Source: CAYMYN01 sp964394665 (GTDB taxonomy: Bacteria; Planctomycetota; UBA1135; GCA-002686595). From it: a stretch of 64,000 bases of DNA. This document shows, one piece after another, positions 25,952-34,716 of this stretch (positions are counted from its first letter, which is position 1; each line of letters opens with the position of its first letter). The DNA is taken from NCBI GenBank assembly GCA_964394665.1, contig CAYMYN010000020.1, positions 1 to 64,000 of the forward strand, given 5' to 3'. The translations under genes and the position numbers were made by a program. The notes under the pieces are model-generated. The model was not told where the DNA came from. It worked only from the letters and a program-made list of their open reading frames with translations, and did no database searches.

Positions 25952-27784
25952 GTGCAAGGCCCCGCTTGGTCGCTCGAGGACGTCCCGCGCCGGCCGGGGG
26001 TCTACCTGTTCCGCGACGCCGCGGAGCGCGTGCTGTACGTCGGCAAGGCGCGCGATCTGCGCGCGCGGCTGGCGAGCTACCGCCGTCCGGGCGGCGACGG
26101 GCGGCTGCTGGTGGGCTTCCTCGAGCACCAGGCCCGGCGCGTCGAGACCGTCGTCACGCGCACCGAGCAGGAGGCGCTGCTGCTCGAGGACCAGCTCATC
26201 AAGCAGCACCAGCCGCCGCACAACATCCGCCTCAAGGACGACAAGTCCTTCCTGATGCTGCGTCTGGAGCGCGCCAAACGCTTCCCGCGCCTCGAGCTGG
26301 TGCGCGCCCACTCCCCGGGTGCCGGCGCGGGCGGCGGCCGGACGCGCTACTTCGGGCCCTACGCCTCGGCGCGCGCCCTGCGGCGCACGCTCGGCGATCT
26401 GCATCGCCTGGTGCCCCTGCGCGATTGCCCGGACTCGGTGCTCGAGAACCGCACGCGGCCGTGCCTCAAGTACCAGCTCGGCCAGTGCTCGGCGCCCTGC
26501 GTGGGCTACGTCGACGAGGTCCAGTACGCCGAGCTCGTCGAGCGCGCCTGCACCATCCTGGGCGGCGACGTGAGCGAGCTCGAGCAGGACCTCGAGCGGC
26601 GCATGCGCGCGGCGGCCGAGGCGCTCGAGTTCGAGCGCGCGGCCCAGTGGCGCGATCGGTTGGCGGCCCTGCGCCGCACGGTCGAGGGCCAGGGCGTGCG
26701 TCCCCGGGACAAGGTCGCGCGGGACGCGCTGGGGCTGGCGCGCGGCGCGGGTCAGAGCGTCGTGCAGCGGCTCGTGTTCCGGGAGGGGCGCCTGATCGAG
26801 AGCCGGGCGCACCGGTTCCGCAGCGAATTGCCGGACGAGGAGCTCCTGCACGGCGTGCTCACCGCGCTCTACGGCGCCGGCCGGAGCGAGCTCCCCAGCG
26901 AACTCGTCCTGCCCTGCGAGCCGGCCGACCGCGAGCTGCTCGTGGAGGTGCTCGGCGGCGGGGTGAAGCTCGTCGTGCCCGGCGAGGGCGAGCGCCGCCG
27001 GGCGCTCGAGCTCGCCAGCGAGAACGCGCGCAGCGAACTCGCGCGCGTGGAGAAGACCCGCGAAGGGGCCGACGAGGCCCTCGAGGCGCTCGCCGATCTG
27101 CTCGACCTGCCCGAGCGGCCCGAGACCATCGACTGCTTCGACGTCTCGAACCTGCAGGGGACGCACGTCGTCGCCAGCCGGGTCCGGTTCCGGCGCGGCA
27201 TCCCCGATCGCTCGGGTTATCGGCGCTTCAAGCTGCGCGGCGTCGAGGGCCAGGACGACTTCGCCGCCATGCGCGAGGTCGTCGGCCGCAGCCTGCGGCG
27301 CGGGGCGGACGAGGGCGATCTGCCGGACCTGGTGGTGATCGACGGCGGGGCGGCGCAGCTCGCCAAGGCGCTCGAGGCGCGCGAGGAGGCGGGCGCCTTC
27401 GACGTGCCGATCGTGGCCCTGGCCAAGGCGCGCGCCGAACGCAGCGTGGGGGAGCGGCGCAAGGGCGCCAGCGAGGAACGCCTGTTCCTGCCCGGCGTCG
27501 CCGAGGCGCTCGCGCTCGCGCGACACTCCGCGGCGCGGCACCTGCTCGAGCGCGTGCGCGACGAGGCCCACCGCTTCGCCATCACCTACCACCGCAAGGA
27601 ACGGGGCCGCATCCAGAGCCGACTCGACTCGATCCCGGGCGTCGGGGCGGCGCGGCGGCGGGCACTCTTGACGCGTTTCGGCAGCGTGGCGGGCGTGAAG
27701 GCGGCCAGCGTCGAGGAGCTGGCCGCGTTGCCGGGCATCGGCCCCGACCTGGCGCGGGTGATCGAGCGACACTTGCGCGGCTGA
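25952..27784 (+). CDS. uvrC: Excinuclease ABC subunit C
   Basis: A 610-residue dual-incision nuclease. The N-terminal GIY-YIG domain reads GVYLFRDAAERVLYVGKA. The Cys-containing region CLKYQLGQCSAPCVGYV and the UVR motif (ALEFERAAQWRDRLAAL) that binds UvrB follow. The RNase-H-like 5' nuclease domain shows DCFDVSNLQGTHVVAS and DLVVIDGGAAQL, and a helix-hairpin-helix pair (IPGVGAARRRALL, LPGIGPDLARVI) ends the protein. The GTG start at 25952 is fixed by the promoter immediately upstream and by the GIY-YIG position. All catalytic blocks are present. Confidence 0.95.
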   Translation: MQGPAWSLEDVPRRPGVYLFRDAAERVLYVGKARDLRARLASYRRPGGDGRLLVGFLEHQARRVETVVTRTEQEALLLEDQLIKQHQPPHNIRLKDDKSFLMLRLERAKRFPRLELVRAHSPGAGAGGGRTRYFGPYASARALRRTLGDLHRLVPLRDCPDSVLENRTRPCLKYQLGQCSAPCVGYVDEVQYAELVERACTILGGDVSELEQDLERRMRAAAEALEFERAAQWRDRLAALRRTVEGQGVRPRDKVARDALGLARGAGQSVVQRLVFREGRLIESRAHRFRSELPDEELLHGVLTALYGAGRSELPSELVLPCEPADRELLVEVLGGGVKLVVPGEGERRRALELASENARSELARVEKTREGADEALEALADLLDLPERPETIDCFDVSNLQGTHVVASRVRFRRGIPDRSGYRRFKLRGVEGQDDFAAMREVVGRSLRRGADEGDLPDLVVIDGGAAQLAKALEAREEAGAFDVPIVALAKARAERSVGERRKGASEERLFLPGVAEALALARHSAARHLLERVRDEAHRFAITYHRKERGRIQSRLDSIPGVGAARRRALLTRFGSVAGVKAASVEELAALPGIGPDLARVIERHLRG

Positions 27785-27794
27785 GCGGGGCCCC

Positions 27795-27869
27795 GCCGAT
27801 CGGGGGCCGGATCGGCAGCGGATTCGGGTTCCGCGGCGCCGATCCTGTGCCAGGCTCCCATCGGCGCCG
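27795..27869 (+). terminator. Tandem hairpins after uvrC
   Basis: A 7-bp stem (27795-27801 / 27810-27816) is followed by a 10-bp stem (27834-27843 / 27860-27869, CGGCGCCGAT arms). No U-tract. Together they probably end the uvrC transcript before the gene at 27966. Confidence 0.4.
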
Positions 27870-27965
27870 TCCCGCGCCGCGCTCGGATCCCGCCCGGAAC
27901 TCGCCAGGGGTCCGGGCCCGACGTACCCTGACTCCCTTCCGCGTGCCCTCCGGAGGATCGAACCG

Positions 27966-28832
27966 ATGCCCAAGCTCCTGTCCCTCCTCGGCCTGTTCCT
28001 GTTCGCGCTCCTGGGCCTGGCCGCGAGCCAGCAGACCCTCGAGAAGATCCCGGTCGTCGACTTCCAGCGCGAGACGGAACTCGACCCGGCCGGCCTCAAG
28101 CAGTTCAAGGCCTTCGACGTCAAGTGCGAGGCCTGCCGCGGCCTGCGCGATTGGACTTGCCAGGGCTGCGACAAGCTCGACCTGCCGAACTGCCCGGAGT
28201 GCAAGGGGACCAAGAAGGCGCCCTGCCGGGTCTGCGCGGGCCGGGGCAAGACGCACGACCCGTTGCTCGAGCACACCTGCACGTACTGCCGGGGCTCCGC
28301 TTGGTACGACTGCGCGCAGTGCGGGGGCATGGGGTACTTCTTCGAGAACAGCGCGGGCGGCGAGCGCCTCCAGAAGCCCTGCGGAGCCTGCAAGAAGGTC
28401 GGGCGCTACGCCTGCAACCCGTGCGGTGGCAAACGGGTCGTGGACACGGTGCGCATCAAGCGCAAGGCGCCCAGCGAAGCCTCGGCGGCCGACCTGCGCG
28501 CGACGCAGGCCGAGCTGCAGGCCTGGATGGCGCAACTCGAGGCCTTCGAACCCCTCGATCGGGCGGCCAAGAGCTCGAAGGCCCTCGAGGGGCTGTTGGC
28601 CCGGCCCGGCCGCACCCTCGCGCCGCTGAAGGACATGCTGGCGCTCCTGGAGGAGGTGCAGAAGGGCCTCACGCGCGCCGGGGCGGGTTACCAGAACTAC
28701 GAGGAGCGTCAGAACTTCCAGTTCCTGCTCTTCCGCGACCGCTCGATCCACCTCCTGCGGCACAACCTGCGCGCGCTCGAGCTGTGCATCGAGCGCGCCG
28801 ACTTCAACGAGACCGTCGCCAAGAACAAGTAG
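27966..28832 (+). CDS. Secreted protein with DnaJ-like cysteine repeats
   Basis: A 288-residue protein with a signal peptide (LLSLLGLFLFALLGLAAS) and eight CxxC motifs between about residues 57 and 155 (CEAC, CQGC, CPEC, CRVC, CTYC, CAQC, CGAC, CNPC), spaced like the CxxCxG zinc-binding domain of DnaJ but exported. The C-terminal 130 residues are helical with no Cys zinc pairs. A redox or unfolded-protein binding role outside the cytoplasm is possible. GGAGG sits eight bases before ATG, and TACCCT at 27924-27929 is a possible -10. It is followed 5 bp later by the HtrA-like gene, so the two are probably one operon. Confidence 0.75.
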   Translation: MPKLLSLLGLFLFALLGLAASQQTLEKIPVVDFQRETELDPAGLKQFKAFDVKCEACRGLRDWTCQGCDKLDLPNCPECKGTKKAPCRVCAGRGKTHDPLLEHTCTYCRGSAWYDCAQCGGMGYFFENSAGGERLQKPCGACKKVGRYACNPCGGKRVVDTVRIKRKAPSEASAADLRATQAELQAWMAQLEAFEPLDRAAKSSKALEGLLARPGRTLAPLKDMLALLEEVQKGLTRAGAGYQNYEERQNFQFLLFRDRSIHLLRHNLRALELCIERADFNETVAKNK

Positions 28833-28837
28833 CGTCC

Positions 28838-31717
28838 ATGCGTGACTCGAGCGCCCGCCGCACGGTCTGGAACCGTGCGTGGCTGTCCGTCCTCGCGGTC
28901 GGGGTCCTGTGCCCCGTCGCCTCCGCGCGTCCCCAAGACTCCCTGGAGGAGGTGGCCGAGGCCGTCTCGCCCGCGATCGTCACCGTCTCGGTCCTGTTCG
29001 AGAAGCGCGGCAGCGGCGCGGGCGGGCGCGAGCCCGACGTCGTGAACGTGGTGCGCCCCGCCTCGGGCGTGATCGTCGATCCGGCGGGCCTGGTGGTGAC
29101 CAACTGGCACCTGGTGAGGGAGCTCGTGGGCCCGGACGGCCAGCCCGACCCCGAGTACCAGGGGTTGGTCACGCTGACCAACGGCCGCCAGCACCGGGCC
29201 AGCGTGTTGGCCTACGACGAGCGCGCGGACCTCGCGCTGCTCGAGGTGCGGGCGGGCGCCCAGCGCCTGAAGGCCCTGCCCCTGGCCGATCCGGCGGAAC
29301 TGCCGGCGGGCTCGCGGGTCCTGGCCCTGGGCTTCGCCGACGGCCGGGCACCCCAGGCCTTCGCCGGCGTGCTCGTGTTCCCGAGTGGCCCGACGCGCCT
29401 GCGCGAGCACGAGCTCTCCGCCGCGGAGACCCTGTTGACCGACGCGCCCTTCCACTCCTCGCTGGACGGCGGGCCGCTGGTCGACCTGGCCGGCCGCGTG
29501 CTCGGCATCCACAACAGCTCGCACGTCTCCGCGCGCAACGAGAACTTCCGCGAGGAGGAGGACGAGGAGTCGAAGAAGCCCGACGAGAGTTATGCGGTGA
29601 TCGTCTCCGCCAGCGCCGTGCGCGCGGCGTTCGGGGACTACCTCGCCTCGGGGGGCGGCCCGGCCGCGCCGGTGCAAGGCGCGCACCCTTCGCCGGCCCA
29701 GGCTCCGATCGCGGCCATCGAGCCCGCGCTCGTCAGCGTGTGGACCGGGGAGGGACCGCACCCCGAGCAGCCCGACCCGCGCGACCCGCACGCGCAGCGG
29801 CCGCCGGCGCAGCTCGCCTCGGGGGTCGCGATCTCCGCCGACGGCCTGGTGTGGACCGCGGCCGAGATCTTCGGGGCCGAGACGCGCCGCGCCAGCGTGC
29901 GCACCGCCGACGGCCAGGTCTATCCCGCCGAGCTCGTGCGCGCGCGCCGGGAACGCAAGGTCGCCCTCCTGCGCGTCGAGCTGCCCGCGGGCGTGAGCCT
30001 GGCGCCGGCGCGGCTGGCCGACTCGCGCGGGGCGCTGGCGGGGGAGTTCGCGGCGGTCGTCGCGCGGCCCGTCGCGCGCCCGATCGCCAGCGTGGGGGTG
30101 CTCTCGGCCCTCGAGCGGGCGGGCTTCGTGCAGGTGGCGAGCTGGGTGCACCGCGGGCACCTGGGCGGCGCCCTGGTGGACCGCGAGGGGCGCCTCGTGG
30201 GCATCGCCACCGACCAGCCCCTGCTCACGGGCGAGATCAAGAGCACCAGTTTCCTGGGCTTCGCCGCGCCGCTGGCGACCCTCTTCGAGGCCTTCGCGGA
30301 CGAGCTCGCCGCGGGCGGCCTGGCCGCGCCGCCCGCGGACGACGCGGCCGGGGTCGAGGCGCGCCGCACGGCCGCCGCGCGCGTCGTCGAGCGCACGCGC
30401 AGCTCGCTCGTGAACGTGCTGGTCAGCAAGGCGCAGCCGCGCCCCTCGAGCGGCTTCAATCCGTTCGACGAGCCCGAGCCGACCTTCGGCTTGTCGAGCC
30501 AGGGCTCGGGGGTCGTGATCGATCCCAGCGGGTTGGCGCTGACCAACTGGCACGTCGTCTCGGCCGCCCTCGAGGGCGGCGTGCCGCGCTCCGATCACCG
30601 CGTCGAGGTCACCCTGCCGACCGGCGAGCGTTACGTCGCGAACGTGCTCAGCACCTCGCGCGACGACGACCTGGCCCTGATCGCGCTGCAGCTCGAGCCC
30701 GGGCGCACCCTCGAGCCGGTGGAGCTCGGGGACTCGGACGCGTTGGCGGTGGGCCAGCCGGTGATCGCGATCGGCAACCCGCTGGGGCTCGCGAACTCGG
30801 TCAGCGTGGGCATCGTGAGCTGCCGGTCGCTGGACGTGCGCATCCAGGGTCGCCTGCGCGAGTACAAGGGCATGGTGATGGTCGACGCGGCCATCAACCC
30901 GGGGAACAGCGGCGGCGCCCTGCTGGACGAAGGGGCGCGCCTGGTGGGCATCAACAGCGCCGGTCGGGTGGGCGCCGGCATGGCGATCCCGGTCAACAAG
31001 GCGCGCGAGGTCTTCGCCGACAAGCTGCTCGCCGCGGAGAACCTGCGCAGCAGCTTCCTCGGCTTCGAGGTCTCCGAGGAGCGCGGCGCGCTGGTCGTGC
31101 GCGCGGTCGACGAGCTGGGTCCGGCCGGTCGGGTGGGCGTCGAGCCGGGGGACGAGTTGCTCGCCATCGACGAGCGCGCGGGCCTGAGCCGCATCGCCCT
31201 GGCCCAGGTCCTGCTCGAGGCGCGCCCCGGCACGCCCCTACGCCTGCGCCTGGGCCGCGGCGGCGAGGTGCTCGAGCGGGTCGTGATCCCGATCCCGTAC
31301 GCGGCCTGGCTCGCCTTCCGCCAGAGCGGCGCCCTGGTCGAGCCCCTCGACTACGCGCGCGAGGTCGAGCTCGTGCACGCCGCCTCGATCGCCCTGCACC
31401 GGGCCTACACCGGCTCGGAGAGCGGCCAGCCCGCGCGCCTGATGGGCGGTGCGCTGCGGATCGTGGGCGTGCGGCCGGTGGAGCTGCACCGCGACCACCC
31501 GCTGCGGGTCGGCGACCTCCTGCTGGGGGTCACCACGGTCACCCGCGGCGAGACCAGCGACAGCCACGACCTCCTGCGCCTCGAGTCCCTCGACGATCTG
31601 GCCGAGGCCCTCGAACCGCGCGCGACCAAGGAGGGCGAGCGCTGCGAGGTCTGGATCTACCGCGAGGGCGAAGTGCTCACCGCCGACCTCCTGGTGCGCC
31701 GCCCGCCGCCGCGCTGA
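28838..31717 (+). CDS. HtrA-related protein with three trypsin folds, only the third complete, plus PDZ
   Basis: A 959-residue exported protein (signal peptide to about residue 30). Fold 1 has His91 (TNWH) and Asp131 (ADLALL), but the nucleophile position reads SSLDGGPL, i.e. Asp210 instead of Ser. Fold 2 has lost all three residues: Glu343 at the His position (WTAAEIF), Lys374 at the Asp position (RKVALL) and Leu442 at the Ser position (GHLGGAL). Fold 3 is complete: His572 (TNWH), Asp611 (DDDLAL), Ser691 (NPGNSGGAL). A PDZ domain follows (about 735-815), then a C-terminal region with a second PDZ-like stretch (HPLRVGDLLLGV). Family role: periplasmic quality-control serine protease. It forms an operon with the Cys-rich protein 5 bp upstream. 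Confidence 0.85.
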   Translation: MRDSSARRTVWNRAWLSVLAVGVLCPVASARPQDSLEEVAEAVSPAIVTVSVLFEKRGSGAGGREPDVVNVVRPASGVIVDPAGLVVTNWHLVRELVGPDGQPDPEYQGLVTLTNGRQHRASVLAYDERADLALLEVRAGAQRLKALPLADPAELPAGSRVLALGFADGRAPQAFAGVLVFPSGPTRLREHELSAAETLLTDAPFHSSLDGGPLVDLAGRVLGIHNSSHVSARNENFREEEDEESKKPDESYAVIVSASAVRAAFGDYLASGGGPAAPVQGAHPSPAQAPIAAIEPALVSVWTGEGPHPEQPDPRDPHAQRPPAQLASGVAISADGLVWTAAEIFGAETRRASVRTADGQVYPAELVRARRERKVALLRVELPAGVSLAPARLADSRGALAGEFAAVVARPVARPIASVGVLSALERAGFVQVASWVHRGHLGGALVDREGRLVGIATDQPLLTGEIKSTSFLGFAAPLATLFEAFADELAAGGLAAPPADDAAGVEARRTAAARVVERTRSSLVNVLVSKAQPRPSSGFNPFDEPEPTFGLSSQGSGVVIDPSGLALTNWHVVSAALEGGVPRSDHRVEVTLPTGERYVANVLSTSRDDDLALIALQLEPGRTLEPVELGDSDALAVGQPVIAIGNPLGLANSVSVGIVSCRSLDVRIQGRLREYKGMVMVDAAINPGNSGGALLDEGARLVGINSAGRVGAGMAIPVNKAREVFADKLLAAENLRSSFLGFEVSEERGALVVRAVDELGPAGRVGVEPGDELLAIDERAGLSRIALAQVLLEARPGTPLRLRLGRGGEVLERVVIPIPYAAWLAFRQSGALVEPLDYAREVELVHAASIALHRAYTGSESGQPARLMGGALRIVGVRPVELHRDHPLRVGDLLLGVTTVTRGETSDSHDLLRLESLDDLAEALEPRATKEGERCEVWIYREGEVLTADLLVRRPPPR

Positions 31718-31743
31718 CCCGGGCCCACTCGACGCCCAATGGA

Positions 31744-31775
31744 TCGGGCCGCGACCCACGCGGGTCGCGGCCCGG
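31744..31775. terminator. Bidirectional hairpin terminator
   Basis: A 13-bp perfect GC-rich stem (CGGGCCGCGACCC with its complement) and 4-nt loop ACGC, plus a closing T-G pair, between convergent stops at 31717 and 31800. No U-tract. Confidence 0.6.
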
Positions 31776-31799
31776 TTCGAAAGGGACCGAGGGGTGGGT

Positions 31800-34082
31800 T
31801 CAGGTGTTGAACTTGGTCGGAATGCGCGTCGTGCCGCGGTCGTGCTCGAAGGTCCACACGGCCTCGACCTCGACGCCGCGGCGCAGGGGCTCGAGGGGGT
31901 AGAAGACCACCATGCCCGGCGCCGAGCTGCGGCGGTTCGAGCCGCCGTCGGCGACGTGGATCAGGCCCTCGACCTCCTTGCCCTGGATCGTCACGCGGCA
32001 GCGGTAGGACTCGCGGTTGCCCATCAGCCCGCCGGTGCCGAACTGGTGCAGGCTGATCGGGTAGCCGAGCAGCTCCTTGCCGGCGTGGCCGTGGCGCGCG
32101 AGCAAGGCCTCGACCTCGGGGCCAAGATCCGCCACGCGCACCGAGTTCGGCACGGCTTCGCGGCTGCCGCCCGGGAAGGAGACGTGTCCGCCGCGGCCCT
32201 CCGGGGGCCGGCCGACGCCGCGGATGACGTCCATCACGAGCACGCTGCCGTCGTTGTAGAGGCCGATCGTGCGCAGGCGGCTGTTGAGGATCGCGTCGCG
32301 GTAGCCGGGCCAGTCGAGCCAGCGCTTGAAGACGTCGCGGGGCTTGTCGGCGTTGACCTCGACGATCGCCATCTCGGCGAACATCGCCCCCAGGTGCGAA
32401 CCGCCCGGGAGGTCGATGTTCTGGGTCTGCTCCTTGGCCGCGCCGCGCTCGGCGACGTTGGCGATCAGGTACTCGGCGTGCTCGCGGCAACGGGTCGAGA
32501 AGTCCGAGCTCCAGGTGACCTCGGTCTGGCGCTGGAGCTTGCGCGCCTCGTTGAAGGCCGTGAGCCACTTCTTGACGTCGCGGCTGACCGCCGTGAGGGG
32601 CTCGGTGTTGTTGCGGATGGCGCGCAGGACGGGCGTGGCCTCGGTCCAGAAGTCCTTCCACTCCTTCTCGAGCTGGGCCACCGAGAGCCCGTCGTTCTGC
32701 TCGGTGAACTTCTTGTCGACCTCGATCGGGTGGCGCTGGTCGGCGAGGCGGTCCAGGCTGCCGAGCAGGGTCGGGTCGCGGCGCACGACGTAGTCGCAGA
32801 ACGACCAGGCCTTGATGCGCGCGTCGTCGGTGAACTTGGCCGCGTCGATCAGCGGGAGCTGGGCGGCGGGCACGCCGTCGGAGAGCTTCCAGGCCGCCTC
32901 GAGCGCCAGGTCCTTCCAGGTGTCCATGTTCGGGGAGTAGCGGTCGACGTCCTCCTCCCCGGTCGTCGTGCGCAACTGCTCCTGGCGGTCGACGATGAAG
33001 GCGCGGTTGTTGTTGAACATCATGCCCACGATCGTGTGGCCGATGCCCTCGCGCAGACCCGGCGTCCGCAAGCCCGAGTAGGCCTGGGCGACGTTGCGGA
33101 CCGAGCCGTCGAACACGCCCTGCTCGTTGAGGGGAGCGGAGAGCTCCAGGGCGGTCTGGCCCTGGACCAGGTTCGAGCCGCGCGTGTTCTCCAGGCGGAA
33201 CTTGAGCGACTCGGGGTCCATCAGGCTCGCGTTCGCGCTCAGCACCTGCTTGTAGGTGTCGCCGTCCTGGAAGAAGGCCCAGTCCCGGATCCAGCGCCGC
33301 GGGTCGGAGTTGAAGCCCTCGTAGCCCTCGGTCACGACCTGCATCACGCGGATCGCGCGTTCCCCGTAGCGCGCCGCCTCCATCAGGAGCTCGAGCTCGA
33401 AGTCGCCGCGCACCGTGAAGTGCTCGGACTTGACGCTCCTGTAGGTCACGCGCGCCGCGTCCAAGAAGGGCTGGCGGTCGGTGTCGGGCAGCGCCTCGAC
33501 GGGGTAGTCCTTGCGGGCCTCCTCGGCCACGATGCGCTCGATCTTCTTGGAACGCTCGTAGAGCACCTGCTCGATGTCCGTGCCGGTGAGCCCCGCCACG
33601 GGCTTGTGCTCCAGGGCCGCCTGGGCCTCGGCGTTGCCCGGCGTGAAGAAGAGCACCTTCTCGAAGTGCCGCAGGGCCATGTCGGTGCGGCCGGCCTTGC
33701 CGTACTGCTCGGCGATCTTCTGGTGCTCGGAGGCCAACTTGGCCGCCACCGTCTGCCAGTCCTTCTGGAGTTGCTCGGCCTTGCGCGCGTCGGGGTTGTC
33801 GTCCTTGGGGTAGGTGAAGTCCGGCGAGACGGCCCAGGAGTCGCCGACCTTGACGTAGCCCAGGGCCTTGCGCGCGGGGCCGTGCTCGGAGTCGTACTCG
33901 CTCAGGAGCATCAGCCACATGCGCCGCGCCACCTTCGGGAAGCCGGCCTTGAAGGCGCTGTCGGCGTAGTCGTGCAGGGTCTTCGCTTGGCGCTCCTTGA
34001 GCCGGTCTTCCTCGCGGGACTGGGCCGAGGCGAACGGGACGAGGGTCAGGCAGAACAGCGCGAGGAGCATCCAGCGGAGCAT
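31800..34082 (-). CDS. Secreted protein with N-terminal helical region and C-terminal CAP/SCP-like domain
   Basis: A 760-residue protein with signal peptide (MLLALFCLTLVPFASAQ). Residues about 20-160 are helical and include a TPR-like unit (AGRTDMALRHFEKVLFFTPGNAEAQAAL). The middle part is a large unassigned domain with WxxDWAFF and HTIVGMMFNNNRAFIVD stretches. From about residue 530 the sequence resembles secreted CAP proteins (CREHAEYLIANVAERG, HLGAMFAEM, then GYPISLHQFG and FYPLEPLRRGVEVEAVW near the end). CAP domains occur in secreted lytic, binding or protease-like proteins; the function here is unknown. The ATG at 34082 has AGGAGAGA upstream. Confidence 0.65.
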   Translation of the reverse strand: MLRWMLLALFCLTLVPFASAQSREEDRLKERQAKTLHDYADSAFKAGFPKVARRMWLMLLSEYDSEHGPARKALGYVKVGDSWAVSPDFTYPKDDNPDARKAEQLQKDWQTVAAKLASEHQKIAEQYGKAGRTDMALRHFEKVLFFTPGNAEAQAALEHKPVAGLTGTDIEQVLYERSKKIERIVAEEARKDYPVEALPDTDRQPFLDAARVTYRSVKSEHFTVRGDFELELLMEAARYGERAIRVMQVVTEGYEGFNSDPRRWIRDWAFFQDGDTYKQVLSANASLMDPESLKFRLENTRGSNLVQGQTALELSAPLNEQGVFDGSVRNVAQAYSGLRTPGLREGIGHTIVGMMFNNNRAFIVDRQEQLRTTTGEEDVDRYSPNMDTWKDLALEAAWKLSDGVPAAQLPLIDAAKFTDDARIKAWSFCDYVVRRDPTLLGSLDRLADQRHPIEVDKKFTEQNDGLSVAQLEKEWKDFWTEATPVLRAIRNNTEPLTAVSRDVKKWLTAFNEARKLQRQTEVTWSSDFSTRCREHAEYLIANVAERGAAKEQTQNIDLPGGSHLGAMFAEMAIVEVNADKPRDVFKRWLDWPGYRDAILNSRLRTIGLYNDGSVLVMDVIRGVGRPPEGRGGHVSFPGGSREAVPNSVRVADLGPEVEALLARHGHAGKELLGYPISLHQFGTGGLMGNRESYRCRVTIQGKEVEGLIHVADGGSNRRSSAPGMVVFYPLEPLRRGVEVEAVWTFEHDRGTTRIPTKFNT

Positions 34083-34716
34083 CGGGGTCTCTCCTGGTGG
34101 GGAAGGGAAGGGCGCGGTGGGGCGGTCCGGGGGCGCGGGGGCGGCCATTCTCCCCCAGCCCGAGGGCCTTGGCCAGCCTTTGCCGCGCGGGCGCGGGCCG
34201 CGGCGCGTGTACGCGAGGGGCGCGCCGACGCGAGCCCGAGCAGGCCGAGGAAGGCGCGCCTCACCCGCCCCGGGGGAGCGGGCCCGCGGGCAGCGGGGCC
34301 AGGAACGCGCGCAGGACGCTGGGTCAGGTCCTCGAGCGCGAGAAGCTTGGCCCTCACGTCCATTCGCGTCGGATGGAGCAGATGGAGGGAGCACACGCCG
34401 CGGGCCGTGCACAGCAGGTGCAACGAGAGCGAGGAGAGGAGTCGAACCCGGCGCGGGTGCGGACCTCCGCGAGCAGCGCAGCCGCCCCGTGTGTGAGAGG
34501 ATCTCGCACGCGCTGCGCGACGGCCGTCCCTGGCGGCCGTGCCAAGGGCAGCGGGGAGGACGGATGCGCGGCCATCTCCCGGCCTCCCGGAGGGTGACGG
34601 GGGCGATGCGGAGCTTCTTCCTGCGGGGACGGCGCCTGCGGTTCGGAACGACCGCGGGACACCGCCCGGAGCGCGCTCGGACTCGAACCGAAGGCGGGTC
34701 CAGGAACCAGGTGGGC
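34083..34716. other. 634-bp region without a convincing gene
   Basis: Both strands contain only Arg/Pro/Ala-rich open frames typical of antisense shadows. The best minus-strand candidate starts at 34361 (MDVRAKLLALEDLTQR), but it would run into the next gene. Two GTTCGA sequences (minus strand, near 34440 and 34686) look like tRNA T-loops, but no acceptor, D-arm or anticodon arm can be built. A minus-strand CTGGCC/GAGAAT pair in the first 100 bp may be the promoter of the CAP-domain gene. A non-coding RNA cannot be excluded. Confidence 0.4.

Noticed and set aside
34430..34470. tRNA-like T-loop (GGGTTCGACTCC on the minus strand)
   Set aside because: The T-stem does not pair beyond three bases, and no acceptor, D or anticodon arm can be built.
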